Shown here piece after piece: positions 1-11,448 of a stretch of DNA of 64,000 bases; positions within the stretch are counted from its first letter, which is position 1; each line of letters opens with the position of its first letter. The translations under genes were made by a program, and so were the position numbers. The DNA comes from Pyrenophora tritici-repentis. Lineage: Eukaryota; Ascomycota; Dothideomycetes; Pleosporales; Pleosporaceae. Below the pieces are notes generated by a model. That model did not search any database and was not told the DNA's origin. It saw only the letters and a list, made by a program, of their open reading frames with translations. The stretch spans positions 558,001-622,000 of the forward strand of contig NC_089397.1 of assembly GCF_003171515.1 (NCBI RefSeq), read 5' to 3'.

Positions 1-359
1 CCGAGAGAGTGTTTAGGCGGGTGGTGAGTGCTTGCGTGGTGGAAGGAATTGGCGCCATCTTGGCTCGGGATTGCGGAGAGGGTTGGTAAATGTATGCGAC
101 TACCCTATGACGGAGATGCTACGGTGGGCCGTTTTGGCGGGGGTGAAAGAGCGCAACATGGCTGAAAAGCCACCTGTAGCGTGCCTTCCGCAAGAATCTC
201 GAGCACGGACATAACTATCGCGAGCGTGGGATTGCGAAGACCGACAACGACCACTGCTGTACCTTTGTGAAGCATCTACGGGTATGTTAATGCGCTTTAC
301 TGGAATTGCGCATTGCTAATGAAGCGATTGCAGGCTCTCCATCTACACCCGCCGCCACG
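1..359. other. Left-edge region upstream of the mL53 gene
   Basis: I see no supported gene here. The last 50-100 bp are presumably the promoter and 5' leader of the mL53 gene. An in-frame ATG-containing stretch from 306 precedes the chosen start, but the family N-terminus MITRF begins at 360. Confidence 0.4.
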
Positions 360-788
360 ATGATCACCAGATTTCTCACCGACGTTCGCGTAACCTTCAA
401 TCCCTTCTCCCCACGCTCAAAGCCCGCACGCCTCTTTCTCTCCCTGATACCTCCGAATGCGCGCGCAGATGGCATGAAGATCGAGTCCAATATGTTGCCG
501 CGGACGAGCAAAGAGCCTGCAAGTCTTGGTGTCAAGTTCAGTACGTACCTGTGATTCGATTCCGAAAGGCACATAGCACGTAGATGGGCATCAAGATCGA
601 TAGCCCGATGCGATATCTACCATACACCACTTCAAGTCTACATGGCTATACAAGCACTAACAAGCCTTACAGAAGACGGCAAAGAGATGAACCTAGATCT
701 AAGCACTATGCGCATAACACAGGTCGTCGAGGAAGTAGATAGGCATTCGCGCTCGTTGGCGCGGAAGGAGGAGCTGACAGGCAACTAA
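360..788 (+). CDS. MRPL44: Mitochondrial large ribosomal subunit protein mL53 (yeast Mrpl44 family)
   Basis: Two exons, 360..540 and 673..788, give 98 aa with closed phase. The 132-nt intron has a GTACGT donor and a TTACAG acceptor. The product is a small mitoribosomal large-subunit protein. The start MITRFLTDVRVTFNPF, the central ARLFLSLIPPNAR and the C-terminal VVEEVDRHSRSLARKEEL are characteristic of the Mrpl44/mL53 family, and the length matches the yeast protein. ATG 360 is chosen because family members begin at MITR; an upstream in-frame ATG (306) would add 18 unlike residues. The gene is convergent with the pyrophosphatase gene, with 290 bp between the stop codons. Family identity is from recall of the yeast sequence. 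Confidence 0.88.
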
Positions 789-1078
789 ACATACAAAAAG
801 AATACCCTTGGTACATACACTCGGTTTCACGTCATCATTGGCGTCACAGTAGCATTCGAGTCTAAAGCGGAGATGACGATTTGTTATTCTCCACATGAGT
901 TTATGTACCGTCAATGGTCGGCATTAATCATGTACACTCCTTTACTATTTGTCGTCTGCCCTCTTGTTCTCCGCCCCAAAATTTATCCAGGGTGAGCCTC
1001 CAATTGGGTATTCATGCAGTATGGATGCATTGCTGCTTTATAACCTCCTGCTGTGATGACGATGGGCTTCCGCTAGAA

Positions 1079-2125
1079 CTAGTTGGACGGAGCACCGGAG
1101 ATGTAGAACCACTTGTCGATGCTGGGGTCAATGGGGGCGGGTGACTTGTTCTCGCCCTGGGGAACGTTGACTGAGCTAGCGTCGACACGGTCGGTGGAGT
1201 GCGATACGGTGGTGTTGGTGCTGTGATTTTGTTAGTTACCATCTTAAGCCAGCAGTATAATAGGAACATACAGGCTGATCTCGTCCTTGGGGGTCTTGCC
1301 GGTGACAAGCTTCTCCCACGCCTCAGCGCACTCACGGACAATGTCCATGGCGTACTTCTTGTTCTTGCACTCGCCGGAGAAGGCAAACTGGTTCTCGGGC
1401 TTTCCGTCTGGGATCTTGTAGATACGGAACCACTCGTTTGTGGCGCGGAGAAGACCAGGGAGGTGGCGCTCAACGTCCTCGACGTCGTTGAGCTTGGGGG
1501 CCAACGGGTCGTTCACGTTGATAACCATGATCTTCCAGTCGGTCTCACCCTCATCAAGCAGAGCCATGACACCGAGCACCTTGACCTGGATAACCTCACC
1601 AGGCTTGGCGACGAGCTCACCGATTTCGCACACGTCCAATGGGTCGTTGTCGCCCTTGGCCTTGGTCTCCTGGTGGACGACATTGGGGTCCTCCCATGTC
1701 TGCACAGCATTAGTATGTGTCTCTCCGATATCTGGCTCTCGTCATCGTACCTGAGGGAAGGCACCGTAATTCCAGAGGTAGCCCTTGTGGGGGAAGCAGT
1801 TGCGGACGAAGCGGAGCTTACCCTTCTTCGTGTCCTGCTTGATGGGGTTGAGCTGCTCCTCCTTGGAGATCTGTCCTAACAGTCAGCCCAGATCTGGCGG
1901 TGTAATATTCAGGACTGGTCGAGACGCAGTCAATTGAGGGGTACACACCTCCATCTTCGCATTGGTCCAGCGGGGCACCTCAACCACCATGTTGAGGACC
2001 GTCTGCTGCTCGTTGGCGTAGAGCGGGATGTCGTGCCATGGCGAGACGAGCTGGCCGTCCTTTTCAATGTAGACGCGGTGCTCGAGCGTGTTGGCCGCGC
2101 CAACCTTGCGTGTGGTGTAAGACAT
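1079..2125 (-). CDS. IPP1: Inorganic pyrophosphatase (cytosolic type)
   Basis: Four exons on the minus strand, 2125..1949, 1870..1751, 1699..1272 and 1220..1079, give 288 aa, the usual fungal length. The enzyme hydrolyses pyrophosphate to two phosphates and pulls biosynthetic reactions forward. The family signature DNDPLDV, carrying metal-binding aspartates, lies in exon 3. Flanking conserved blocks are [16 protein letters not shown] in exon 1, NYGAFPQTWEDP across the exon 2/3 junction, and DKWFYISGA at the C-terminus. All introns are GT-AG and about 50-80 nt. The start MSYTTRKVG matches cytosolic fungal enzymes. The frame stays open upstream to an ATG at 2410 and would add 95 arginine-rich residues; this is treated as a separate finding. 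Confidence 0.93.
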
Positions 2126-2437
2126 TCTGTTTGACCCTTTGGTATTGGTGCTAACAGATGCTGTTGAAGAAGTTGTGGATTCTAGATGACCTGCGAGCAA
2201 CCGAGCCCTGGAACGGATTTTGTCGTTGAGGGGTCTAGTGGGGCTCGCAGGTCGGGAGCTCTGTTGGGATGGCGCCACCGTGACAAACGTCACCGCCGAC
2301 TGTCTGCATGAGACAGCCGTCGGAAGGTGAGGGAATCTCGGAAAGGCAGCTAGTCGCTGGGCAGAACAAATCCGCAATAGCGAGCCACGAGCGGGCAGCA
2401 ATGAGACCATTTATCCAGTCAGCTACTAGGAGAAAGC
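2126..2437. promoter_or_regulatory. Intergenic region between pyrophosphatase and tRNA-like gene
   Basis: This is the presumed pyrophosphatase promoter and leader. On the minus strand, 2126-2410 is open in the pyrophosphatase frame and encodes a basic leader-like peptide. No other element is evident. Confidence 0.4.
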
Positions 2438-2521
2438 GGGGGGATGGCGCAGTGGTAGTGCGCCTGGTTGCTTCTGCTAGCTTGCTCGCAGAGGTTGAAG
2501 GTTCGAATCCTTCTCCCCTCA
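2438..2521 (+). tRNA. tRNA-like gene, anticodon not assignable
   Basis: A 7-bp acceptor stem forms between GGGGGGA (2438-2444) and TCCCCTC (2514-2520), with one G-U pair. The D arm GCGC-AGTGGTAGT-GCGC and the T arm GAAGG-TTCGAAT-CCTTC are canonical, and A and B box sequences are present. The middle part (2462-2498) does not fold into a 5-bp stem with a 7-nt loop and U33; a CTTCTGC/GCAGAGG hairpin with a 10-nt loop forms instead. No run of four or more T follows until about 2588. It may be an atypical or intron-containing tRNA or a tRNA pseudogene. The isotype cannot be given. Confidence 0.55.
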
Positions 2522-3275
2522 CCGCTATAATAATTCTATTATTCTAGCTTTACCAAAAAACATCGAACGGCTCCTTTCGAAACCTGGAAAGTTTTTCACC
2601 AATACCCCGCACGCTTAACGCTAGCCGCCGCCGTACAACCGAGCCACAAAGTACCGCCGAGACGAAAATATGCCGCAACTGCCGCTATATACAACAAACG
2701 TTCAAGGTCCCATGACTTTTTCCCCTACGAGGTTTTTTTTCAGTCTTAGGAGCACGGGGTTATTATAGCAAAGGGATTGGTCACAAAGGTGGAGATAAAC
2801 GGGTGTCTATTACAAGGTCTCTCTCTCTTTCCTGTATAGAAGCAAAAAACCCAAACCCCCATAGTCAAACTCGACCAAAGAAACGAAATCCTACGGGTAT
2901 AGAGGGAAAAAACTAGTCAAACGGCCCTAGGCCACCGTCCTACATAGTCTCTGACTGAAAAAGGACGTTAATGGATACTACTACTACTACTACTAGGAGA
3001 AAGCATAGCCGACTATCCACCCCGTACCGAGGATAAGACATCAGACGAAACTGCGGAGCCCGGACGCCGGCTCCCAGAGCTCCATACTTTTGCGCACGGA
3101 TACCGGGGCGGCTAACGCTACATCTCATGACACTTGGAACTACATGTCGTCCAAAACATATGTAGCCTGTATCGTAGAAAGCTATTTGCTTATCATTTCA
3201 ATGAAATCGCCGTTTTCAGAGAGTGTGTATGAACGTCAACTCTAAACCAACGTGTGTCGGCTAGTTATCTCAACT
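2522..3275. other. Intergenic region with short TAC repeat
   Basis: No gene is supported. It contains a short (TAC)n microsatellite at about 2976-2996. The remainder is unremarkable, with several A- and T-runs. Confidence 0.4.
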
Positions 3276-5266
3276 TCAATATAACTTGTTCGGCCTCCAA
3301 AATCCAGGAGCAACCACGTCATTTTCTGGCCGCGGGTCAGAGGGGTGTCCTCTCCCAATAGGAGCGGGAAACTCTTCTTCGCCATCAAGAATCTCAGGAC
3401 CTTCTTCCAACTCATATGATATTGGTTCTTCAAACAACCCTTCCCAGTCGTCTTCATTATGTCTTCCCTGGTTGTTATCCGAATAGCCAAGTTGGATGGC
3501 GTACGAATTATGATACATGTCTTCGTCCATGTACAAATGTGGACGGTGTTGTCGATACTGCGCTTGTTACTCGTAGATGCTAGGACCAGTAAAGTTTGGT
3601 AGCGTCGGTTCCTGATACGGCGGATCTGCGAAACGCACGGTATGGACGCGTCGATTTGGGACGTGTGAGTCTCTCATATCCTGTCTTCTGGCTGAGTGGC
3701 GCGAGTGCGATTGCTTTATCTGCTCAGTGTGTCGTCTGTGCAGTGTGGCAGCCTGCCGTCGCCCATGGAATATCTTGTCGCATTGCTGCAGCACCCTTTC
3801 CAAATCCGACGAAGTCTGCAACTCACCATCATCATTCTCATAATCACTGGGGCCATGGTTTTGGTTGTCTGTAGGCAGATGCTCGTCGGCGTTTGCGGTC
3901 ACCTCTTGTCGCGCATTTCTGGGGCTTTTTCCTGGGCGAGCCGGGCGGACGTCCACGCTCGCATGTGGCATCGACGGTGGCATCGACGATGGCGAGCAGG
4001 CTATGTCAGAGCTTTCAAATCTTGCAGACCGGTCAACGAGGTTCAGCCGCCGTGGAGAAGAGCTGTGTTGAGGATATGAATGCGACCTTGAAGTTCTATT
4101 ATGCGACGAAACCAACGAGGATACTCGAAATCGGCCAGCGGCGTGGTCTTTACTCTCCATCCTTGCAGTAGGAGGAGCTGGTCGTTTGAACTGGTCTTTT
4201 TCTGCACTCTTCATGGGCCTGTACCTTCTCTGGAGCTCTGAATCGCGCTGGCCATGAAAAGTATCAGCTTCAACTGGAAGGCGAGCTGGCGTGGTACTCG
4301 GCACATGGTTGGAGTCAGACCACGAGACATAGCTTGTACTACCATGGCGAGGTCCTCTGCTCCCAAAGCCCAGGTAAGATCCCTTGTTGGTCAGCTCAAC
4401 AGTAGGTATGGTTGTGTTAATCACCGAATGTTGGTTGCGGGTACGCCGCTTGTCATTGAATACAGCTGCATGCACAGGCCGTGTATTTCCATCCCTTCCG
4501 GTCAGTTCTGGACGTATTGAGTTGAAGAACGCAGATATTTCCTCTTCCTTTGTCTGCGCATGGTCTTTCTTGCGCTTCTTCTTAGCGACCCCCGGCCTGT
4601 GGTTGGCCTCCGATTGTACCTTTTCTTGCTGTAAAAACTTCATCTCGGAAAAGACTAAATCAGGCACTGCAGCTTTGTCAGTGTGGAACGAATCAAACAC
4701 TCCGAGTGTCCTCGTCACTCTATGGCACACCCCATCAAGGCAAGGGTGGGCTACTAACGGCCCCGACCTTTCACAGCCGTCGATGTCCGGCCCTTGTTGA
4801 ACAGACCCAACTCCCGCGGCTTCAACTACGCCAATCGTCAGTACCGTTACCCGGATATCCTGGGGATACTGCATAGGCACCATACGGTCAGCCGATCCCC
4901 GGAAAAGTTGTTAGCCTGGAAGTTCTGCACCATGCCCGGAAGGGCTTTGCTCTTCTTGCGCCTCGTCTTCTTTGACTTGCCCTTCTGCAATGGAGGGGCA
5001 TGGGCACCTGGCTCATAGTGTTCTGGACGCGTCTTTCGGCGAGGTTTTCGTGCATATCGACTGTCAGTGGAACAGTTGCTGAGTGTGGCGTGCAGTGCTT
5101 CGTTCGTACCACCATCACTATCCACCTGCTGAGGACAAGGAGAAGGAGGGTGAGGATCGATGAGGGAGCTATCCGATCTGCTCCGTTTTCGCGAAACTTT
5201 ACGTTTGGAAGACCCGGGTGGCGCATCCGGCTGCACTGTCTCGTCCAGCCATTTCTGTATATCCAT
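3276..5266 (-). CDS. Uncharacterised basic, low-complexity protein; frame interrupted by TAA near the C-terminus
   Basis: I do not recognise a domain. The best model starts at MDIQKWLDETVQP (ATG 5266) and runs 5266..4870, then a 44-nt intron (GTATCC donor, CTGAC branch, GTAG acceptor), then 4825..3567. That is 551 aa to a TAA at 3569..3567. The product is rich in Ser, Arg, Lys and His, with a lysine/arginine cluster (RRKTRPEH, KKTRRKKSK) suggesting a disordered nuclear protein. In the same frame beyond the TAA, a further 96 codons (3566..3276) encode an acidic segment ending PGFWRPNKLY, which looks like a real protein C-terminus. An alternative 81-nt GT-AG intron (GTGCGT donor to GCGCAG acceptor) would remove the stop in frame. 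Otherwise the gene is truncated. The intron position is a guess; an upstream ATG at 5413 is also in frame. Confidence 0.6.
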
Positions 5267-6921
5267 GCTCACCAGATTGATATACCGATCGCAAAAGGCC
5301 GGTGGTAGCAGTAGTACAGCATGGTGTAGTGTGGGGCGGTTGCGATTGTTGACAGCGAGGTGGAAGGAGGTGACAGCGACGTCGATTGTGCCTACCTCAG
5401 CAAAGGCGACCAACTGCCACGACTACAGTGCTGGAGCAGGCACGATGAGCTGACAGCTTTGGCTTTCCTTCCCTCGACCGTCGACCTCGGTCATGATTGG
5501 TTGATCTAGTTCTTGCTCAAATTACGGCTCAAACGACACTATAGGTAGTGCTGCGGTGGAATTGGGAATATCTCTAGGGTATCATGGTCCATCGTTTATT
5601 CATCACCTCGAGACATATCTGGTTGTACAATGCAGACTGCGACAGCACTCGGTAGGGATCCAGCTGTCACATGCTCTCCATTGTAGCCACGACATAAAGT
5701 CAATGATGGTTGGAAACGAAACCCAGGTTTCTGACCATCAACCCGTCTTCTTTCTGCATAGTTCAGTCTGATAGCCGTCGCTGTCTGGTAGGACATGGCT
5801 TGCTGTCAGAGCGCACGAGCCAGGTTGGGAGGCAGAGGGCGTGGTGATTTAGGCCCGATCTCCACAGCATCTGACTAGCAATGGCGACTTGATAAGCTTC
5901 TTTGGACCACCCTCTTCTGTCCAATGCCTGCCGGGCGTTGCATATTCTCACAACAGCGCGATGCCGTTGCTGTACAGCTACGGGGGAAGATCGCTGCTCC
6001 CTCGAGCACGCAACCAGTCCCTTGTGCAGGCCCTTCATGCACTGTTTGATGCTGGCCCAATCATTTGGTCGCGCACACGCCGGCACTCTAAAGTAGAGGG
6101 CAGCATCGAGGCCTCTATGGCACCTATCAGAAAAGTACCAGAAAAATTCTATTTCTCAGTCTCGTCCTCTGCCATGCCATTGGGTCTTGGACCAGCTCAG
6201 GCTAACGTAGCCTGCATATACCCAGCATGAACAGACAGACACGGGACAGACTAAGCACAGCCTGCTGGCGACATGTGTGGCAGAAGCAACATGTGCCCAA
6301 CCTCACCGTCAGGTGCGGCCATGGATACTGCGCATCTGTATGGGCGAGCTGCGAGGAGCCAGTTCCGTCCACCCTGCTGCAGGCCGGCTGCGAACTGCGA
6401 TACACACCCACGCACATTGCAGCTAGCCATCCAGCCATCCAGCCAGGCTGCCGTCCATCCACGTCGCGCCCTATAAACCGGGCCCCTATGCTATCCCGTC
6501 CGTGCGCCAACCTTGGTCTTTGGATACAGTTAGCGCTCTTTCACCTGATGGAGGGGTACTCATATCGTCGCCTGCCCCGCCAACCTAGCTGCTTCACTAT
6601 CTCTGCTCCTCGACCTGTGCCCATCACATTGCGACCAGCACCTGCAGCCGACTTTCTCCCTCTTCTAACTCTTCAGAGCATTCGCTTGCCCCATCGATAC
6701 CCATCCAGCCTGGTGCTACAAGACTAAATGTTCGTTCCGTCACGTTGCTACATATTGCCTGCACGGGAAGCCGCGATGGATTCCTCGCCTTCCTGAAGTT
6801 TTCCTTCGTCCTCAACTCCTGTCATTACCTGTCTTGAGCCTCTTTGTATCGCGCGTATTGTTTCGAGTTGCGAGAGCTAGTATTGAGACCGTTCAGTGTT
6901 CGACCCAGACATCAATCCAGC
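5267..6921. other. Gene-free interval upstream of the RRM gene
   Basis: Several short open frames (for example minus 5763-6086 and plus 5889-6230) have no recognisable similarity, no plausible splice continuation, and overlap one another. The right end is probably the promoter and leader of the glycine-rich RNA-binding protein gene. No repeat or RNA gene was seen. Confidence 0.4.
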
Positions 6922-7695
6922 ATGTCTAAGCTCTTCATTGGGTAAGTGCGCCATTTACCTCACTACGAACCCCGCTGACGCTCAACAGAGGCCTTGCGTG
7001 GCATACCGACGACCAAGCTCTCCGTCAAAAGTTCGAGGAGTTCGGTCAAGTCGAAGAAGCTGTGAGTGATTGATTAACAAGCGGCTTTTGTCGCATGCCA
7101 TTGAGACGTGCTCACATTGCGACAGGTCGTAGTCAAGGACCGTGATACTGGCCGTAGCCGAGGCTTTGGCTTCGTTCGCTATGCGCAAGACACCGAGGCC
7201 GATGCTGCTATGCAAGCCATGAACAACGAGGAGTGGGTTCTTCGTCGACGTTGACGGCCCAGACCAAGTTGCTGATTTTTACAGGTTCGACGGACGTAGG
7301 ATTCGTGTCGACAAGGCCTCCGACCGTGCTGGCGGCGGCGCTCCCCGTGGTGGCGGCTATGGAGGCGGCGGTGGTGGATACCGTGGAGGCTACGGAGGAC
7401 AGCAAGGAGGTAAGTCACTTCAATCACGTATTCCTGCATCTTTTCTGACAAGTTTCTCAGGTGGCTATGGCGGCGGCGGTGGCCGTGGTAAGCATCCTTT
7501 GCCCATTACAATTTCAGTGAAGATCTAACTGTGTAAGAAGGATACGGTGGCGGTCAATGGGGTCCATCCCAGGGCGGCGGCGGTGGCGGCGGCGGATACC
7601 AATCTCGCGGCGGCTACGGCGGCGGCCAAGGTGGTGGACAGGGCGGCTACGGTGGCGGTCAAGAAGGTGGTCAGGGTGGTGGCCAGCAGTGGTAA
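6922..7695 (+). CDS. Glycine-rich RNA-binding protein with one RRM
   Basis: Six exons, 6922..6941, 6989..7061, 7126..7232, 7285..7409, 7461..7487 and 7541..7695, give 168 aa with closed phase. Residues 1-80 form one RRM: RNP2 is KLFIGGLAW and RNP1 is RGFGFVRY. The rest is a GGY/GGQ-rich low-complexity tail ending GGQQW. Such proteins bind single-stranded RNA and can act as RNA chaperones in stress and cold responses; the Gly tail favours condensate formation. The exact substrate is unknown. The first exon is only 20 nt. The last acceptor is a tandem AAGAAG, so forms differing by one Glu are possible. The intron-dense structure and long 3' region suggest post-transcriptional control. Confidence 0.9.
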
Positions 7696-8680
7696 ACACG
7701 CTGACGAACCCTCGTCCACCGGTCTTGTGCGATTAGTATGACGGGAAGGGGCGAATCTGCTAGCTGAGGGCAAGATGACCCCAGAGATGGCCCTGGTCCT
7801 ACAAGAGGATCATCTGGACGCTAGCCGACACTGCTCCTCCTCAACCGGGCATTGTCCTTCTCACGGACGTCTCATATCATGGTTATTAATGGCAGTAAGG
7901 GTGGTTGGTACTGAGAGATGAGATACCCATTGAATCAGGAGGTGCTGCTACTCTGTACTTGTCGTGCGAAAAATGTCGATTCCTTTACACACGTTCACTG
8001 GAGTCTCTCTGTAGTTCTGGTGGCTAGCAATATCAAAAAGCTGTGATCTTCAAGGTCTGAACAAGAGAGTGAAGACATGTATCCTACCAATACCACCATC
8101 CAATGTCATAACAATATCTAGAATCGACGGACTGACCCCAAGTCAACGTTTGGATGCGGCTCTGCCCTCTTCAATGGTGCATCCAAAGTGCGAGTAAAGT
8201 TTGAACGACACCATCCTCGGTGGCCACGCAAATTCCTGGGCACTTTGGAGAGAAGCCGTCCATTACTCAACCTTGATGCACTGCAATGCACCCTGAGCAC
8301 ATAAGAAAAATGCGGCAAGCAGTCCGACACAGCACATTGTGACGTTTGCTGCATGTTGCATACGTAGCCGCCGACAGTTCCTAATAAGCTGCAGCGCCAG
8401 TGCACGGTACAAAGGCAAGTTTCTGCAAGTGATTGCTAGGCTACGGGTAATCATGCGCACTCCAGACTATAGCTTGTCTACATCTGCACTACAACTGTAT
8501 GCTTTTTGCTGCTGCCTGGCAGTGATCATCGCGTAAGGCGACCGGTCAGCATGCCTGAACAACTACAGGACACGCTGGCTGTCGCCTCCGCCTCACTGCT
8601 GCTTTTTCGCAATTGCAATTCCAACAAGGCGCATCCCTCTTCCCTGCCCTACTTTGTAGCGGGCCGAAATCAAGCACATC
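7696..8680. other. 3' region of RRM gene and upstream region of the peptidase gene
   Basis: No supported gene. The left part is likely the long 3' UTR of the RRM gene. ORFs in 8118-8680 lack recognisable features. Confidence 0.4.
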
Positions 8681-11082
8681 ATGAAGAATTGGAACGGGCT
8701 GGACAATGCAGCAGCGCCGGTCAAGCATCCGAGGCCCAAGGTTTGGTGGCGTGCACTCTCTGCGACTTTCGTCACACTTGTTTGCTTTGCAGCAGTGGAT
8801 GCAATATTTCCTGCATTGAAGAGCTGGAAGATCCCCTTGGTTCCGTGGATAGAACTTGCTTCGCATCATGCTGCTTTTGAGTGGAATGAGGTATGTTTAG
8901 ACATTGTTCCTTGAGTGTCGCACAGCGCACGTGTTTTCGGACCCACCATGCGTCTTATCTTACCACATCGAATCACATGGCTGTTCCGAGTTGCACGGCA
9001 GGTGGTTACTTTCATTGCTTGATATTCTTTGTTGTACAAACGCTGTGTGCGTCCTTTATGGAGAAAACGATCGTAACTGGTGGGCTGAACTTACATGCGG
9101 CTACCCAGCACTGCAACGACATGGCCGCTTTGTCAACCTGCGCGGCCCACAACCCCAGTTTTAGTCATCAAAGAGCATATTGAGACCATCTCAATCCGCA
9201 GCACTAGCCATTTGGAAAAGAAAACTGATCAAGCCCCCAGATAACGGCGACTGAGCACTTGGCGTTCCACAAGTGCTTTGATGGCTTTGAATGTGCGAAA
9301 TTGAGTTTACCGCTGGATTACTTCAACGACAGCTATCCCGGCCATACCGTTAGTATTGCCATCACAAAGCTACCGGCTGTAGTTCTTGTGGATGATCCAC
9401 GATATGGCGGGCCCATTTTGCTGAATCCTGGTGGACCAGGAGGCGCTGGCGCAGCGTTTGCACTTACGACGGCAGAATCGGTGCAGGCCATTGTAGATCA
9501 TGGCCTTCAGCCTGAACACGCGCCTGCCGATGCAAGATACTTTGACATAATCGGTTTTGACCCTCGAGGCATCGGTTGGACCGAACCTGCTGCCCGGTGC
9601 ATGCCCGATCAGCCCTCGGCATGGTCGTGGAATCTACGGGAAACAAACGAAGGTCTTATAGGAAGCTCAGATGCAGCTCTTGGTAGACTGTGGTCTATGA
9701 CCCATGCGTTTGGAGCATCTTGCAAACTGGCTGAAGAAGACCAGAATGGCCCGGATATCAAGCAGTACATGTCGACAGCGTCTGTTGCCAGAGACATGCT
9801 GGAGATTACCGAAAGACATGCTGAGTACGTTGCAAAAGAGCTAGCTCGCAAGACTGGTAATCGACGTGATACCAAATACGTTCCAGGAAAAAGCAAGCTT
9901 CAATACTGGGGATACTCGTACGGTACTTACCTTGGCTCAACTTTTGCCTCCATGTTCCCCGAGCGTGTCGGGCGCGTCATTCTCGACGGAGTTGTCAGTA
10001 CATACGACTATGAGAACTCTCTCGGAAACGGGAGTCTCACAGACACTGAAAAGGCCATGAAATCCTTCTATACCTTCTGTTACCACGCAGGACCTGACAA
10101 GTGTCCCTTGGCAACCGCAAACTCCAGCGTTGCAGACATAGAACAGCGTTCTCAGAAAATCATCGATTCCCTATACCACGACCCTCTCGCCATCATATCT
10201 CCACAAGGCCCCGACTTCCTCACATGGTCTGACCTCAAAATTCTCATGTTTACGTCCGTCTACCAACCCCGTCTCTTCTTCCCAGCACTCGCCTCCCTAC
10301 TCTCAGCCATCGAAGCCGGAGGCGGCCCCGTCATCGACCAATTAGCAGACGCCTACCACTACACGCACGTCTACTCATGCTCCGCCAACGACTCCTCATC
10401 CCTCGACATCCTAGACACCGTCGTGCCCCTAACGGCCGTCCTCTGCGGTGACGGCATCGACCGAACCGACATGACCAAAGCCGAATTTATCGAGTATTGG
10501 AAAGACATAAACACCCTGTCCTCCACCGGCGGCTCCTTCTGGTCCATGTTAGCGATGCGCTGCGCAGCCTGGAAAATCCACGCAAAATACACGTTTGAAG
10601 GCCCTGTTGGAGGGGAAACTTCACACCCCATTCTTTTCATCAGTAACACTGCTGATCCGGTTACACCCTTGCGTAGCGGCCGCTTAATGCACAGCTTGTA
10701 TCCCGGCAGCAGTCTTTTGGTAAGCGACCATGCGGGTCACTGCTCCATTTCCTCGCCTGATCCTTGTCTGTTTTCGCATGTGAGGAGGTACTTTCAATCT
10801 GGCGTGTTGCCGCGAGATGGGACGGTTTGTGTGCCGCCGGCTAGTCCTTATTCGCTCAATTCGACGGATCCGAAGTCGCCGTTTTATGATCCGGAGCTTG
10901 GGAGTGGGAATGTTAAGACGCTTGGAGACAAGGATTTGGGGCGTGAGGAGCGGCGTCTGCTAAGTGACGCGGGGTTGAGGTTGCAGAGGGATGTTGTGAG
11001 GAGTGGAGCGTTTGGGTTGAATGTGCCGGATGGTGAGAAGGGGAGGGTTGTAACGAATTTGGCAGTGGATCTTCATTGGTAG
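8681..11082 (+). CDS. Membrane-anchored S33 peptidase / TAP-like alpha/beta hydrolase
   Basis: Two exons, 8681..8890 and 9241..11082, give 683 aa. The 350-nt intron has a GTATGT donor, an ACTGATC branch-like site and a CCCCAG acceptor. Residues about 20-45 (WWRALSATFVTLVCFAAVDAIF) form one membrane segment, so the protein is probably a type II anchor with a secreted or luminal catalytic domain. The fold is alpha/beta hydrolase: oxyanion-region NPGGPGGAG, nucleophile elbow GYSYG (about residue 295), acid Asp in TADPVTP (about 540) and His in HAGHC (about 567). The C-terminal block is TAP-like. Relatives (Streptomyces tripeptidyl aminopeptidase, fungal prolyl-type aminopeptidases) remove N-terminal peptides. 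The substrate is unknown. The intron is long for this genome, but the join WNE/ITATEHLAFHKC reads as one conserved segment. Confidence 0.88.
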
Positions 11083-11448
11083 AGTGCTGTATTTTGGAGG
11101 GAGAGGATAATGAGCTGTATGTATGACTGTGAGAATAGTTTTGCAAGTACACTCACGTAGATAAACCACTGGATACATTGCTTCAACTTCTTTCGCTTCG
11201 CTTCTCTCGAAACGACAAATATATCACTTCATCACATTATCACAAACATGACAGATTTAGACACGCTAATACCAGCAGATCAAGGGAATTCCATGGAGAC
11301 ACAATCCAGATGACTAACAAAAGTATGCATTGCAAGATCTTATCAAACACGTATGCAGGGACGCTACCTGGCGTCTGATCATTAGAACAAACATGCCACC
11401 TCGCTAACAACGCTCAAAAGAAACATATCCAAATGTCCATCTCACCCA
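11083..11448. other. Convergent intergenic region
   Basis: This is the 3' flank between the peptidase gene (+) and the small unknown gene (-). No gene seen. Confidence 0.4.

Noticed and set aside
3557..3569. 13-nt GT...AG across the TAA in the unknown gene
   Set aside because: Far too short for a spliceosomal intron and not a multiple of three. The 81-nt alternative is preferred.
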